A stretch of DNA of 64,000 nucleotides, from the NCBI RefSeq assembly GCF_003576525.1, contig NZ_QWUA01000011.1:18029-82028 (forward strand), given 5' to 3'. The translations under genes and the position numbers were made by a program. Numbering within the stretch: position 1 is the stretch's first letter; every line of letters starts with the position of its first letter. The notes below the pieces were generated by a model, which saw only the letters and a program-made list of their open reading frames with translations, made no database searches and was not told where the DNA came from. Shown here one piece after another: positions 36,022-45,071 of this stretch. Source of the stretch: Rummeliibacillus sp. POC4. GTDB lineage: Bacteria > Bacillota > Bacilli > Bacillales_A > Planococcaceae.

Positions 36022-37224
36022 ATGAAATGGCATGAAATTTTAATTCGTTACGGAGAAATAACAACAAAAGGTCGTAACCGTAAATTATTCATCAATCGAT
36101 TAAAAGAAAATTTACGCTATACGTTCGCTGATATTCCAAATTTGCGAATCCGTTCAGAACGTGACCGCATGTATTTGAGCAGTAATGTAGATACTGAAAT
36201 GGAAGAACTAATTGAACGATTACCCCATATTTTCGGTATTCACTCGTTTAGTCCAGTTGCACAATGTGAACCTACAATTGAAGCAATGAAAGAATTAGCA
36301 GTCGAAATTGTAAAAGGAATGGATTATAAAGGAAAAACATTTAAAGTAAATGCAAAAAGATCTTTTAAAAAATTCCCTATGGACACATATGAACTTCAAC
36401 AAGCTATTGGTAGCCACGTATTAGGAACGCTCCCTGGCATGACAGTTCAAATGAAAAAACCTGATATTGAACTTCGTGTAGAAGTTCGTGAAAAAGCTGT
36501 ATATATGATGGTAGATGTCATACATGGTGCAGGTGGCTTGCCAATCGGTTCAAATGGTAAAGCATTATTATTACTTTCCGGAGGCATTGATAGTCCTGTT
36601 GCAGCTTATTATATGATGAAACGCGGAGTAAGAGTAGAAGCAATCCATTTCTTTAGCCCACCTTTTACAAGCGATCAATCTTTAGGCAAGGTTAAAGAAT
36701 TATGTGAAAAAATCAGTCGATTTGGTGGTAATATCCGCTTACATGTTATACCTTTTACTGAAATTCAACAAACCATTCAAAGTAGTGTACCTGAAAATGT
36801 TACAATGACATCTACTCGAAGAATGATGATGAAAGTTGCGGATATCGTTCGAAAAGAAATAGATGCGAAAGCAATTGTTACAGGAGAAAATCTTGGACAA
36901 GTGGCTAGCCAAACATTAGAAAGCTTAGCTGCGATTAATGATGTGACTACTACACCTATTTTACGTCCATTAATCACATTTGATAAATTAGAAATAATTG
37001 AAGTAGCCCAAAAAATTGGTACGTATGAAACTTCAATTCGTCCATTTGAAGATTGTTGTACAGTATTTACACCAGCAAATCCAAAAACAAAGCCTAGAGT
37101 AGAAAAGATGAATTATTATGAGAGCTTCACAAATTTCGATGAAATGATTGAAAAGGCAGTTAAAAATCGTGAAATTCATACATTCCCTAAAAAGAAAACA
37201 GATGAATTTCTAGACCTACTCTAA
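36022..37224 (+). CDS. thiI: tRNA sulfurtransferase ThiI
   Basis: ThiI makes 4-thiouridine at position 8 of tRNA. It has an N-terminal ferredoxin-like domain, a THUMP domain to about 165, and a PP-loop adenylation domain with SGGIDS at 186-191. The protein has 400 residues and no C-terminal rhodanese domain, as in other Gram-positive bacteria; sulfur is expected to come from NifZ, encoded 4 bases upstream. AGGAG precedes the ATG. The CC pair in FEDCCTVFTP is family-typical. Confidence 0.95.
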   Translation: MKWHEILIRYGEITTKGRNRKLFINRLKENLRYTFADIPNLRIRSERDRMYLSSNVDTEMEELIERLPHIFGIHSFSPVAQCEPTIEAMKELAVEIVKGMDYKGKTFKVNAKRSFKKFPMDTYELQQAIGSHVLGTLPGMTVQMKKPDIELRVEVREKAVYMMVDVIHGAGGLPIGSNGKALLLLSGGIDSPVAAYYMMKRGVRVEAIHFFSPPFTSDQSLGKVKELCEKISRFGGNIRLHVIPFTEIQQTIQSSVPENVTMTSTRRMMMKVADIVRKEIDAKAIVTGENLGQVASQTLESLAAINDVTTTPILRPLITFDKLEIIEVAQKIGTYETSIRPFEDCCTVFTPANPKTKPRVEKMNYYESFTNFDEMIEKAVKNREIHTFPKKKTDEFLDLL

Positions 37225-37252
37225 ATAAGAATATATTTCCTAAATATTTGTT

Positions 37253-37281
37253 GTATGTTTTTTTACCTCCAGCACATTCTA
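37253..37281 (+). promoter_or_regulatory. Sigma-G promoter of SASP gene 1
   Basis: GTATG, 17 bases, CATTCTA, both full matches to the sigma-G consensus (GHATR and CATWMTA), 23 bases before the ATG. Confidence 0.8.
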
Positions 37282-37303
37282 TATGCACAAGGAGGTGATT
37301 CAC

Positions 37304-37507
37304 ATGTCAAACAACTCAAGTTCAAATCAATTAGAAGTTCGTGGCGCAAAACAAGCCATTGACCAAATGAAGTACGAAATCGCACAAGAATTTGGTGTAC
37401 AGCTAGGCGCAGATGCATCAGCGCGTGCTAACGGATCCGTTGGCGGAGAAATCACAAAGCGCTTAGTTGCAATGGCTGAACAACAGCTGAACGGTTATTC
37501 TAAATAA
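37304..37507 (+). CDS. Alpha/beta-type small acid-soluble spore protein 1
   Basis: A 67-residue DNA-binding spore protein that saturates forespore DNA and protects it from UV and chemicals. The GPR protease site region is [10 protein letters not shown], where cleavage during germination falls after the Glu; the second family block [20 protein letters not shown] is complete. GGAGGTGATTCAC precedes the ATG. It is expressed in the forespore from a sigma-G promoter, and has its own terminator. A second copy lies about 240 bases downstream. The placement between thiI and mbcS is that of sspA in B. subtilis. Confidence 0.95.
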   Translation: MSNNSSSNQLEVRGAKQAIDQMKYEIAQEFGVQLGADASARANGSVGGEITKRLVAMAEQQLNGYSK

Positions 37508-37517
37508 CTAAAGTAAA

Positions 37518-37563
37518 AAAAGAGCCGAGGAAGAATTCAAAAGAATTTTTCCTCGGCTTTTCA
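37518..37563 (+). terminator. Terminator of SASP gene 1
   Basis: AGCCGAGGAA and TTCCTCGGCT form a strong stem that may extend through GAATTC/GAATTT, followed by TTTT. Confidence 0.85.
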
Positions 37564-37699
37564 CTTTAGCAGAGGATAATTTTATTTTAAATCTGAATTA
37601 GGGTTTTTTAATTGTACGCACTTATTATTTCTTATAACTAACAAAAAATGCTTTTTAACTTTCATTTATATCCATATCTCAAATTTTTAAAACATCAGT

Positions 37700-37728
37700 G
37701 TATGATATTTTTTAAATCGCACATTCTA
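37700..37728 (+). promoter_or_regulatory. Sigma-G promoter of SASP gene 2
   Basis: GTATG, 17 bases, CATTCTA: the same boxes and spacing as the first gene's promoter. Confidence 0.8.
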
Positions 37729-37751
37729 TATTTACAAAGGAGGTGATTCAC

Positions 37752-37952
37752 ATGTCAAACAATTCAAGAAGCTCAAATCAATTAGTAGTTCGTGGTGCAC
37801 AACAAGCTGTTGATCAAATGAAGTACGAAATCGCACAAGAATTTGGAGTGAGTCTTGGAGCAGATGCATCGGCGCGTGCTAACGGATCCGTTGGCGGAGA
37901 AATTACGAAGCGTCTAGTTGCAATGGCTCAACAACAAATGAGCGGAAAATAA
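37752..37952 (+). CDS. Alpha/beta-type small acid-soluble spore protein 2
   Basis: A 66-residue paralogue of the preceding SASP, differing mostly at the ends ([17 protein letters not shown] against [16 protein letters not shown], and a shorter tail). The GPR site block [10 protein letters not shown] and the DNA-contact block are kept. Both genes share an identical 13-base ribosome-binding segment (GGAGGTGATTCAC) and the same promoter boxes, which marks a tandem duplication. It ends at its own terminator, so the two are separate transcripts. Confidence 0.95.
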   Translation: MSNNSRSSNQLVVRGAQQAVDQMKYEIAQEFGVSLGADASARANGSVGGEITKRLVAMAQQQMSGK

Positions 37953-37984
37953 TTAAAAATTAAATAACTAACACCTATAAATAG

Positions 37985-38025
37985 AAAGCCAAGGGAGAAA
38001 TTAAAAAATTCTCCCTTGGCTTTTA
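37985..38025 (+). terminator. Terminator of SASP gene 2
   Basis: AAAGCCAAGGGAGAA pairs with TTCTCCCTTGGCTTT, then TTTAATG. Confidence 0.85.
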
Positions 38026-38150
38026 ATGTTTTGTCTGTTCCCTGAATATATTAAATTTGAGTGAAATCCTTTTATCTTGAAAATAAAAAAATTACTATTG
38101 TTCAATTTATTAGTTAAGACCAACTACTAATATTTAGTACTGGTAATTGG

Positions 38151-38179
38151 TTGTAATGATTCAACACTTTGGATATAAT
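38151..38179 (+). promoter_or_regulatory. Sigma-A promoter of mbcS
   Basis: TTGTAA, exactly 17 bases, TATAAT, 40 bases before the mbcS start. Confidence 0.75.
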
Positions 38180-38218
38180 TAATGTGAAATGCCAAACGTT
38201 ATTCAGGGGGGATTTTTT

Positions 38219-39799
38219 ATGAAACGAGAAGATTTAATTGCACCTGAAGAGTACAATTTAGTAGAAGAGATTGAAAAATTTGCAGTAAATCCAGAGAAAA
38301 TTGCTATTAAGTTTGAAAATGAGCTTGGCAGTAAAGACTACATTACTTATGACGCTTTAATAAGAAGAGCCAATCAAGTGGCGAATGTTTTTGTAAAACA
38401 TGGTTTGCAAAAAGGGGATGTAGTACTAATTATGGTGCCGCGCTTAATTGATGCCTATATTACATATGTGGCTGCATTAAAAGCGGGGTTGGTAGTAATT
38501 CCAAGTTCTGAAATGTTAAGAGCAAAGGAAATAGATTATCGTTTAGTGCATAGTAATGCAAAGGCAGTAATTGCTTATGAACCATTTTTAGAACAATTTG
38601 ATCAAGTGAAAAATTTACAAAATGTTCAACAGTACGTTATTGGACAGGGACATGCCTCATGGATTGAAATGATTCAAGAAGCAGAAAAAGAGTCAGAACA
38701 GTTTGTAAACGCTAAAACCAAAAGTGAAGATATGGCTTTTTTATCATATACAAGTGGAACAACAGGAAATCCAAAAGGAGTTGTCCATACTCATGGATGG
38801 GCATACGCTCATCTAAAAACCGCTGCGGCTCATTGGCTAGATATCCATGAAGGTGATTTAGTATGGGCAACTGCTAGTCCGGGATGGCAAAAATGGATTT
38901 GGAGTCCATTTTTATCGGTATTGGGAAGTGGAGCAACTGGATTTGTTTACAATGGAAGATTCCATGCAGACAAATATTTATCATTACTTCAAGAATATCA
39001 AATTCAAGTATTATGCTGTACACCTACTGAGTATCGTATAATGGCAAAAGTTGATAATCTATCAGATTATAATTTATCTTCTTTACAAAGTGCGGTTTCA
39101 GCAGGTGAACCATTAAATGAAGAGGTAATAAAAACTTTCAAAAAGTATTTCAATCTAGATGTTCGTGATGGATATGGTCAAACGGAAAATACGTTATTAA
39201 TTGGAAATTTAAAAGGAGCCCCAACAAAACTTGGAGCAATGGGGAAACCAACACCAGGAAATGTTGTGGATGTAGTAGACGAAGATGGACAACCTTGCCC
39301 TCCAGGAGTAGTTGGGGATATAGCAGTACATCGATCAACCCCTGCACTATTTAAAGAATATTTGAATGATCCTGAACGTACAGCAAGACAATTCAGAGGG
39401 GATTATTATATAACTGGAGATCGTGCAAAAAAAGATGAAGATGGTTATTTCTTCTTCGAGGGGAGAAATGATGATATTATCATAAGTTCAGGTTATACTA
39501 TCGGACCATTTGAAGTAGAGGATGCATTAGTTAAGCATCCAGAAGTTCAAGAATGCGCAGTTGTTGCTAGTCCACATGAAGTTCGAGGAAATATCGTAAA
39601 AGCATTTATTGTCTTAAAAGATGCTTCGAAAGCTTCCAAACAATTAATAAAAGAATTACAGGAACACGCGAAGAATCTAACTGCACCATATAAATATCCT
39701 AGAGCGATAGAGTTTGTAAATAGCTTACCAAAAACGTCATCAGGTAAAATACGTAGAATGGAATTACGTGAAAAGGAAAAAAATAAGATCAATATTTAA
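38219..39799 (+). CDS. mbcS: Acyl-CoA synthetase MbcS-like (AMP-forming)
   Basis: An AMP-forming acyl-CoA ligase of 526 residues. The ATP loop is YTSGTTGNPKG at 177-187; DGYGQTE, YITGDRAKKDEDGYFFFEGR and the C-terminal catalytic lysine region SSGKIRRMELR are all present. The B. subtilis gene at this place, mbcS (ytcI), makes branched short-chain acyl-CoA such as 2-methylbutyryl-CoA to start branched fatty acid synthesis; the same substrate is inferred here from synteny. ATG 38219 follows AGGGGGG; the frame extends 10 codons further without support. Confidence 0.85.
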   Translation: MKREDLIAPEEYNLVEEIEKFAVNPEKIAIKFENELGSKDYITYDALIRRANQVANVFVKHGLQKGDVVLIMVPRLIDAYITYVAALKAGLVVIPSSEMLRAKEIDYRLVHSNAKAVIAYEPFLEQFDQVKNLQNVQQYVIGQGHASWIEMIQEAEKESEQFVNAKTKSEDMAFLSYTSGTTGNPKGVVHTHGWAYAHLKTAAAHWLDIHEGDLVWATASPGWQKWIWSPFLSVLGSGATGFVYNGRFHADKYLSLLQEYQIQVLCCTPTEYRIMAKVDNLSDYNLSSLQSAVSAGEPLNEEVIKTFKKYFNLDVRDGYGQTENTLLIGNLKGAPTKLGAMGKPTPGNVVDVVDEDGQPCPPGVVGDIAVHRSTPALFKEYLNDPERTARQFRGDYYITGDRAKKDEDGYFFFEGRNDDIIISSGYTIGPFEVEDALVKHPEVQECAVVASPHEVRGNIVKAFIVLKDASKASKQLIKELQEHAKNLTAPYKYPRAIEFVNSLPKTSSGKIRRMELREKEKNKINI

Positions 39800-39844
39800 T
39801 TGGCTACTAGGAAAAACTCTTATATGAATAAGATTAATACAGAT

Positions 39845-39870
39845 AGGTCACCAATTTGGGTGGCCTTTTT
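39845..39870 (+). terminator. Terminator of mbcS
   Basis: AGGTCACC and GGTGGCCT (one G-U) with a short AATTTG loop and five T. Confidence 0.75.
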
Positions 39871-40012
39871 ATATGAATCAAAATAATAATGTACGAGATA
39901 GTGAGGGGAGTTTGCTTAACATAAAATGTTAGAACAATTTCTTTCATATTTACATTCATTAGTTGAAAAATTATAATTGGGGGATAGGTGTATTAGAAAT
40001 TGAGGTGGGAAT

Positions 40013-40933
40013 GTGCAAGATGAGAAAAAAGGAATACTTGCATCAATAGGAGCATATTTTTTATGGGGTCTTTTCCCTATTTATTGGAAAGTGATTGAAC
40101 ATGTTTCTAGTGAAGAAATTTTAGCAAGCAGAGTAATTTGGTCATTTGTTTTAACGTTAATATTTGTAGTGTTATTGAAGCAACGAAAAGTATTAGTATC
40201 AGATTTTAAAGCATTATGGCATAATCAAAGATCGTTTTGGTTACTCTTTATTGCTGCCTATTTAGTTTCGATTAACTGGTTTATCTATATTTGGGCAGTG
40301 AACCATAACCATATAGTACAAACAAGTTTAGGATATTATATGAATCCTATAATTTCGATTCTTTTAGGTATTATTTTCTTAAAAGAAAGATTATCAAAAT
40401 ATCAAATTGTTGCGTTTTTGTTTGCAATAATTGGAGTTCTAATCTTATTTGTTTCATATGGACAAATCCCTTGGGTTGCTATTGGATTAGCATTGAGTTT
40501 TGGTATATACGGTTTATTGAAAAAACAAATTGTTTTAGATGCAACTCGGGGCTTAGTCATTGAAACGATGTTTATATTGCCTGTTGCGTTAATGTATTAT
40601 ATTTATCTTTATTTCCAGGGAAATATGTCGTTTTTACATGTCGATTTAAAGACGAATTTGTTTTTAATTGGCACTGGAATTGTGACGGCTATCCCTCTTA
40701 TTTTATTTGCAACAGGGGCTCAAAATATTCCTTTATACTTAGTGGGCTTTATACAATATATTTCACCGACAATGACGTTAATCTTAGGTGTTGTCGTTTA
40801 TCATGAATCATTTGGAGGAACTGAGTTAGTTTCATTTTCATTTATATGGTTAGCTTTAATGATTTTTTCAATTTCTACTATAGTAGAAGTGAAAAAATCA
40901 CACAGAATTCATGAAAAGCATGAAACGTTTTGA
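40013..40933 (+). CDS. rarD: EamA-family transporter RarD
   Basis: A 306-residue membrane protein with ten predicted helices in two EamA repeats, of the RarD type (GAYFLWGLFPIYWK near the start; NWFIYIWAVNHNH and SLGYYMNPIISILLG are typical). RarD proteins are drug/metabolite exporters; the E. coli member is tied to chloramphenicol resistance, but the substrate here is unknown. The start is GTG 40013 with GAGGTGG at rather short spacing. It precedes sppA by 44 bases, where no terminator is seen. Confidence 0.88.
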   Translation: MQDEKKGILASIGAYFLWGLFPIYWKVIEHVSSEEILASRVIWSFVLTLIFVVLLKQRKVLVSDFKALWHNQRSFWLLFIAAYLVSINWFIYIWAVNHNHIVQTSLGYYMNPIISILLGIIFLKERLSKYQIVAFLFAIIGVLILFVSYGQIPWVAIGLALSFGIYGLLKKQIVLDATRGLVIETMFILPVALMYYIYLYFQGNMSFLHVDLKTNLFLIGTGIVTAIPLILFATGAQNIPLYLVGFIQYISPTMTLILGVVVYHESFGGTELVSFSFIWLALMIFSISTIVEVKKSHRIHEKHETF

Positions 40934-40977
40934 AATCTTAATCGTATAAATAAATGGAACAAAAAGGAGGAAGATTA

Positions 40978-41988
40978 ATGACAGCAAAACGATGGATTGC
41001 TTTGGCAATCGCAGCAATATTAATAGTCGTTTCTACATTTACAACAATATTTTGGTCATTTGTTAAATCAGATATTAAGAAAGAGATTAATTCTGCGTTT
41101 AATATGGATGCTACATATAATACAAAGGTTATAAAACAAGGAGATATGGGGAAAAAGGTAGCCGTTTTAACAGTAAACGGGACTATTCAGGATACTGGAG
41201 AAACGACTTCTTTATTTAATTCCGAAACGTACAATCACCAATTTTTCATAAAGCAGTTAGATGAAATTTTAGATGACTCTAATGTAAAAGGTGTACTTTT
41301 GAAAGTCAATTCTCCTGGTGGAGGTACGAACGAATCAAAACAAATTTATGAAAAACTAGAGCAAATAAAAAAGGAACGGAATATACCTATATATGTTTCG
41401 ATGGGATCTATGGCCGCTTCTGGAGGATACTACATTTCTGCCCCTGCAGATCAAATATTTGCTGATGAAGAAACAATTACAGGATCTATTGGTGTAATCA
41501 TGCAAGGAATGGATTATAGTAAACTAGCTAAAAAATATGGTATTGAATTTAATACTATCAAAACTGGACCGTATAAAGATATTTTAAATGGTTCAAGAGA
41601 AATGACTGCAGCAGAACGTAAATTATTGCAAGACATGGTGAATGATTCGTATGAACGATTTGTTAATGTGGTAGCTGATGGACGTGGCATGTCTAAAAAA
41701 GAAGTAAGAGAAATTGCGGATGGTCGCATTATGAATGGCTCACAAGCTGTGGATGCGGGACTGGTCGATAAACTAGGGTATAGCGAAGACGCGCTTCAAG
41801 CTCTTTTGAAAGACAATGATCTTGAAGGGGCAGAAGTTTATGAATATAAAGAGCAAGGTGATTGGTCATCACTTTTATCTTCTAAGGTAAATACATTAGT
41901 TGGTAGTTCAGCCGAAAAAGAGGCTATAACCAAATTGTTAACCAAAAATAGTGCACCTCGTATGATGTATTTGTATGGTGAAGAATAA
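40978..41988 (+). CDS. sppA: Signal peptide peptidase SppA
   Basis: A 336-residue membrane-anchored serine protease that degrades cleaved signal peptides on the outer face of the membrane. There is one N-terminal helix (about 7-27). The catalytic serine is Ser 148 in MAASGG and the general base Lys 200 in KTGPYK, giving the Ser-Lys dyad of Gram-positive SppA; LKVNSPGGG is the substrate strand. ATG 40978 has AAGGAGG upstream; earlier in-frame starts lack a site. It is followed after 14 bases by yteJ, as in B. subtilis. Confidence 0.95.
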   Translation: MTAKRWIALAIAAILIVVSTFTTIFWSFVKSDIKKEINSAFNMDATYNTKVIKQGDMGKKVAVLTVNGTIQDTGETTSLFNSETYNHQFFIKQLDEILDDSNVKGVLLKVNSPGGGTNESKQIYEKLEQIKKERNIPIYVSMGSMAASGGYYISAPADQIFADEETITGSIGVIMQGMDYSKLAKKYGIEFNTIKTGPYKDILNGSREMTAAERKLLQDMVNDSYERFVNVVADGRGMSKKEVREIADGRIMNGSQAVDAGLVDKLGYSEDALQALLKDNDLEGAEVYEYKEQGDWSSLLSSKVNTLVGSSAEKEAITKLLTKNSAPRMMYLYGEE

Positions 41989-42002
41989 GGAGGGCTAGAA
42001 AG

Positions 42003-42551
42003 ATGGCAGAAACAGTTAATGTTAGAGCACTAAGCCCAGAACCAATGCAAATAAAAAAAGTAAAAGATTACCGATTGAAGACAGCAGGATTTTGGACTAG
42101 ATTTTGGGCATATTTGATTGATTTAATCGTTATCTCTTCTCTAACGTCAATATTAGTAAAACCTTTATTTTTGTTAATCGGTTGGGAGGATTTAGAAATT
42201 CTTCATCTTTCCCTTTATGGATCAGTTACTAGTTTTATATTTTATATCTATTTTGTTTTAATGACGAAACTCTGGGGACAGACTATAGGGAAAATGGCGC
42301 TTGGTATTCGAGTTGTTTCTGAAAACCAAAAGCCTTTAACTTGGGGAACTGTGCTCTTCCGTGAATGTATTGGTCGAATTATATCGGTTACAGTTAAAAT
42401 TCTTTATATAATTGTTGCGTTCACCCCATGTAATAAGGCAATTCATGACTATATTGCAGATACAATAGTTGTGCATGAAAATACATTTGAGGAAAGAGAA
42501 AAAGAAATCGCGGTAGAAATTAAACAGGAACAAAAAGAAACGGAATTTTAA
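42003..42551 (+). CDS. yteJ: RDD-family membrane protein YteJ
   Basis: A 182-residue RDD-domain membrane protein. The name-giving residues appear as RFWAYLIDLIV near 32-42, and the second family block is GQTIGKMALGIRVVSE. Two to three membrane helices are visible and the C-terminal tail is charged (many Glu and Lys). RDD proteins have no clear function; YteJ lies in an operon with sppA in B. subtilis and has been linked to SppA control (established only there). GGAGGG precedes the ATG. Confidence 0.9.
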   Translation: MAETVNVRALSPEPMQIKKVKDYRLKTAGFWTRFWAYLIDLIVISSLTSILVKPLFLLIGWEDLEILHLSLYGSVTSFIFYIYFVLMTKLWGQTIGKMALGIRVVSENQKPLTWGTVLFRECIGRIISVTVKILYIIVAFTPCNKAIHDYIADTIVVHENTFEEREKEIAVEIKQEQKETEF

Positions 42552-42599
42552 GAAAATTAATCAGAAAATACAATTCAAAACAAACATAAGGCGTGAAAG

Positions 42600-42629
42600 T
42601 TGCAAGGGCGAGAAAGATTCAAGTAATAT
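42600..42629 (+). promoter_or_regulatory. Candidate promoter of tpx
   Basis: TTGCAA, 18 bases, TAATAT, 20 bases before the tpx start; the leader would be short. Confidence 0.45.
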
Positions 42630-42649
42630 TGTTTAGAGGAGGCGTTGAA

Positions 42650-43156
42650 ATGGTACAAGTAACATTTATTAACAACCCAGTAACATTAGTCGGACCAGAA
42701 ATTAAAGTAGGTGACAAAGCACCTGATTTTACTGTATTATCTACAGACTTAACAGAAAAACATTTATCTGATTTTGAAGGTAAAACTGTTTTAATTAGTG
42801 TTGTTCCATCATTAGACACAGGTGTATGTGATGCACAAACACGTCGTTTTAATGAGGAAGCTACTGCATTAGGAGAAGATGTTGTAATCTTAACAATTTC
42901 ATGTGATCTTCCTTTTGCGCAAAAACGTTGGTGCGGTGCAAATGGCATCGAAAACGTCCACACTTTATCAGATCATCGTGACTTATCATTTGGAGATGCA
43001 TATGGTGTCCATATGAAAGAATTACGTTTACTTGCTCGTTCTGTCTTTGTTATTGATAAAGATGGCAAAGTTTCTTATGTTGAGTATGTATCTGAAGGTA
43101 CAAACCATCCGGATTATGATAGCGCATTAGCTGCTGTTAAATCACTTACTAAATAA
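42650..43156 (+). CDS. tpx: Thiol peroxidase Tpx
   Basis: A 168-residue atypical 2-Cys peroxiredoxin that reduces hydrogen peroxide and organic peroxides with thioredoxin. Peroxidatic Cys 60 is in [11 protein letters not shown] and resolving Cys 95 in [10 protein letters not shown], close to the spacing in E. coli Tpx. ATG 42650 follows GAGGAGG; the frame runs upstream 19 codons without a site. Synteny yteJ-tpx-ytxK is as in B. subtilis (ytgI). A terminator separates it from ytxK. Confidence 0.95.
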   Translation: MVQVTFINNPVTLVGPEIKVGDKAPDFTVLSTDLTEKHLSDFEGKTVLISVVPSLDTGVCDAQTRRFNEEATALGEDVVILTISCDLPFAQKRWCGANGIENVHTLSDHRDLSFGDAYGVHMKELRLLARSVFVIDKDGKVSYVEYVSEGTNHPDYDSALAAVKSLTK

Positions 43157-43182
43157 GTTAACTTGATGTCAGGAAATAATAT

Positions 43183-43219
43183 GAAACCCACTCGAGTAGG
43201 ATTGAGTGGGTTTCAGTTT
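43183..43219 (+). terminator. Terminator between tpx and ytxK
   Basis: GAAACCCACTC and GAGTGGGTTTC pair around GAGTAGGATT, followed by a short AGTTTT; it abuts the ytxK ribosome binding site. Confidence 0.7.
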
Positions 43220-43233
43220 TGAGGGAGAAAAAA

Positions 43234-44175
43234 ATGGAAACTATTGAAAAATTATTTTCTTTTATCGATGAATATTCAGAAGAAGTGGCAAAAGAACATA
43301 ATATTACTTACTTAGAAGGTGTTCTTGAAACATTAAATACATGGTTAGATGGAGATAGAAAACCTAGTATTAACGAACTTTCTAAAGAGGAAATTCGTAA
43401 GGCCATCCAGTTGGCAATTTTAAAGGGAATGCGTAAAAGTGCACAGCCTAATCACCAAATGACGCCAGATTCACTTGGGCTATTATTAGGCTATTTTGTT
43501 GAACAATTTTACGAAAAGGAATTCAAATCTGATGAGAAAATTACTGTGCTAGACCCAGCAATTGGTACAGGGAATTTATTATTAACAGTTATGAATTTAG
43601 TAGGAGATAAAATTGAAGGAACCGGCGTAGAAATTGATGACTTGTTAATTCAACTTGCAGCTGCATCAGGCGAATTAGAAAAGCAACCTATTTCTTTGTA
43701 TTGCCAAGATGCATTAGAAAATTTATTGATTGATCCAGTTGATGCCGTAATTTGTGATTTGCCGGTTGGATATTATCCGAATGATGAAGTTGCAAAGCAA
43801 TATGAGGTCAAATCATCTGAAGGGATGACATATGCTCATCATTTATTTATTGAACAATCATTAAAATATGTAAAAGATGGCGGTTACCTTTTCTTTTTAG
43901 TACCAGACCATATATTTGAGTCTGAACAATCTTCTATTTTAAACAAATTAATCACTTCAAAAGCTTGGATACAAGCAGTCGTACAATTACCTGAAGAGCT
44001 ATTTTCAAACAAAGCACATGCAAAAAGCTTATTTATATTGCAAAAGAAAAATGATACAGGTGAAGCAGTAAAAGAAGTATTGCTTGCAAGAGTTCCTAAT
44101 ATGAAAAACATAAAAGCATTAGAACTTTTCTTTGCAAAAGTTAGAAAATGGAAAAAAGAACAAAAGAAATTTTAA
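43234..44175 (+). CDS. ytxK: YtxK, HsdM-like adenine methyltransferase-fold protein
   Basis: A 313-residue class I SAM-dependent methyltransferase-fold protein related to N6-adenine DNA methylases. The SAM loop is DPAIGTGN at 107-114. The catalytic tetrapeptide of adenine methylases (N/D-P-P-Y/F) is replaced by DLPVGYY at 175-181. There is a N-terminal helical domain like that of HsdM. No restriction or specificity subunit is near, so it is not a restriction-modification system. ATG 43234 follows GAGGGAG. B. subtilis has ytxK at the same place, followed by ackA, which is missing here. The target is unknown. Confidence 0.9.
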   Translation: METIEKLFSFIDEYSEEVAKEHNITYLEGVLETLNTWLDGDRKPSINELSKEEIRKAIQLAILKGMRKSAQPNHQMTPDSLGLLLGYFVEQFYEKEFKSDEKITVLDPAIGTGNLLLTVMNLVGDKIEGTGVEIDDLLIQLAAASGELEKQPISLYCQDALENLLIDPVDAVICDLPVGYYPNDEVAKQYEVKSSEGMTYAHHLFIEQSLKYVKDGGYLFFLVPDHIFESEQSSILNKLITSKAWIQAVVQLPEELFSNKAHAKSLFILQKKNDTGEAVKEVLLARVPNMKNIKALELFFAKVRKWKKEQKKF

Positions 44176-44215
44176 CAGAAGAATGTTTCCGTTTATTGTT
44201 AAATACCGACGTAAT

Positions 44216-44259
44216 AAAAGCTTACAGACAATGTAACATGATCTGTAAGCTTTTATTAT
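44216..44259 (+). terminator. Terminator of ytxK
   Basis: A perfect 13-bp stem, AAAAGCTTACAGA, with a 13-base loop, then TATTATG. Confidence 0.8.
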
Positions 44260-44278
44260 GTTCGAAATATAAAATGTA

Positions 44279-44311
44279 AAGAAAACCCACTCCAATTATG
44301 AAGTGGGTTAT
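44279..44311 (-). terminator. Terminator of the universal stress gene
   Basis: On the minus strand AACCCACTTC/GAGTGGGTT stem with a T-rich tail. Confidence 0.75.
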
Positions 44312-44316
44312 CAAAC

Positions 44317-44775
44317 TTATTTTTCTTCAATAACTGAATCTGTACGAACAACAAGCACATCGCATTTAGCAGAACGTACAATACTTTCAGAAACACTACC
44401 GATTAAGAATCTTTCTACAGCATTAAGTCCAGTAGCACCACAGATGATTAAATCTGCTTCTACTTTTTTAGACACTTCTCTTGTAATAATTGTTTTAGGT
44501 GATCCGTATTCAATTAATACGTTTACATTTTTAACGCCTGCAGCTTCTGCTTCTTTTTTGTAGCCTTCTAGCAATTCTTCAGCGAACTCTTGTGCACGTT
44601 CTTGGATGGAACGATCATAAGCTTCAATAGCGGCAAATGAACGAGTGTCAATAATATTAACTAAGTTAAGAGTTGATTTGTTACGATTTGCTACGGCAAT
44701 TGCTTTCTTAAATGCATATTCCGCTTCTTTTGAGCCATCTACTGCAACAACAATATTATTATAAGTTAATGCCAT
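44317..44775 (-). CDS. Universal stress protein (UspA family)
   Basis: A 152-residue UspA-family protein. The ATP-binding signature GATGLNAVERFLIGSVSESIV fits G-2x-G-9x-G-S/T, so it is of the nucleotide-binding subgroup; the N terminus NNIVVAVDGSKEAEYAFKKA is typical. It acts in the cytoplasm, probably as a dimer, but the molecular role of such proteins is not established. AAGGAGG precedes the ATG. It is divergent from ald and alone in its unit. Confidence 0.92.
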   Translation of the reverse strand: MALTYNNIVVAVDGSKEAEYAFKKAIAVANRNKSTLNLVNIIDTRSFAAIEAYDRSIQERAQEFAEELLEGYKKEAEAAGVKNVNVLIEYGSPKTIITREVSKKVEADLIICGATGLNAVERFLIGSVSESIVRSAKCDVLVVRTDSVIEEK

Positions 44776-44964
44776 AATAAATTCCTCCTTTATATAAATC
44801 CATTATAACATTTTTGTTTAATAAATACTTCCTCATTTTCCAAGTTCGAAAATTCGTAATATCTTATAATGCTATGAAAACAGAGGGGTTATGAAGGATT
44901 TAAGAGATTTATAATTTCCAATATGTTCATAGTGTTATCCTAAAAAAAGAAATTTTCTAAATTA

Positions 44965-44995
44965 TTAACAAATTGATTTTGAAATCTGATACAAT
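44965..44995 (+). promoter_or_regulatory. Promoter of ald
   Basis: Extended -10 TGATACAAT; the -35 candidate TTAACA is 19 bases upstream. The leader to the ald start is about 70 bases. Confidence 0.5.
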
Positions 44996-45071
44996 GAACT
45001 TGTTTTTATGTTGTCACAAGATTATACATAAAAAACAATCAATTACTTTTTTACACTTGAGGAGGATGGGT

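Noticed and set aside
43234..44175. ytxK as part of a restriction-modification or phage-defence system
   Set aside because: No HsdR, HsdS or nuclease gene nearby, and the gene is syntenic in non-defence context in B. subtilis.
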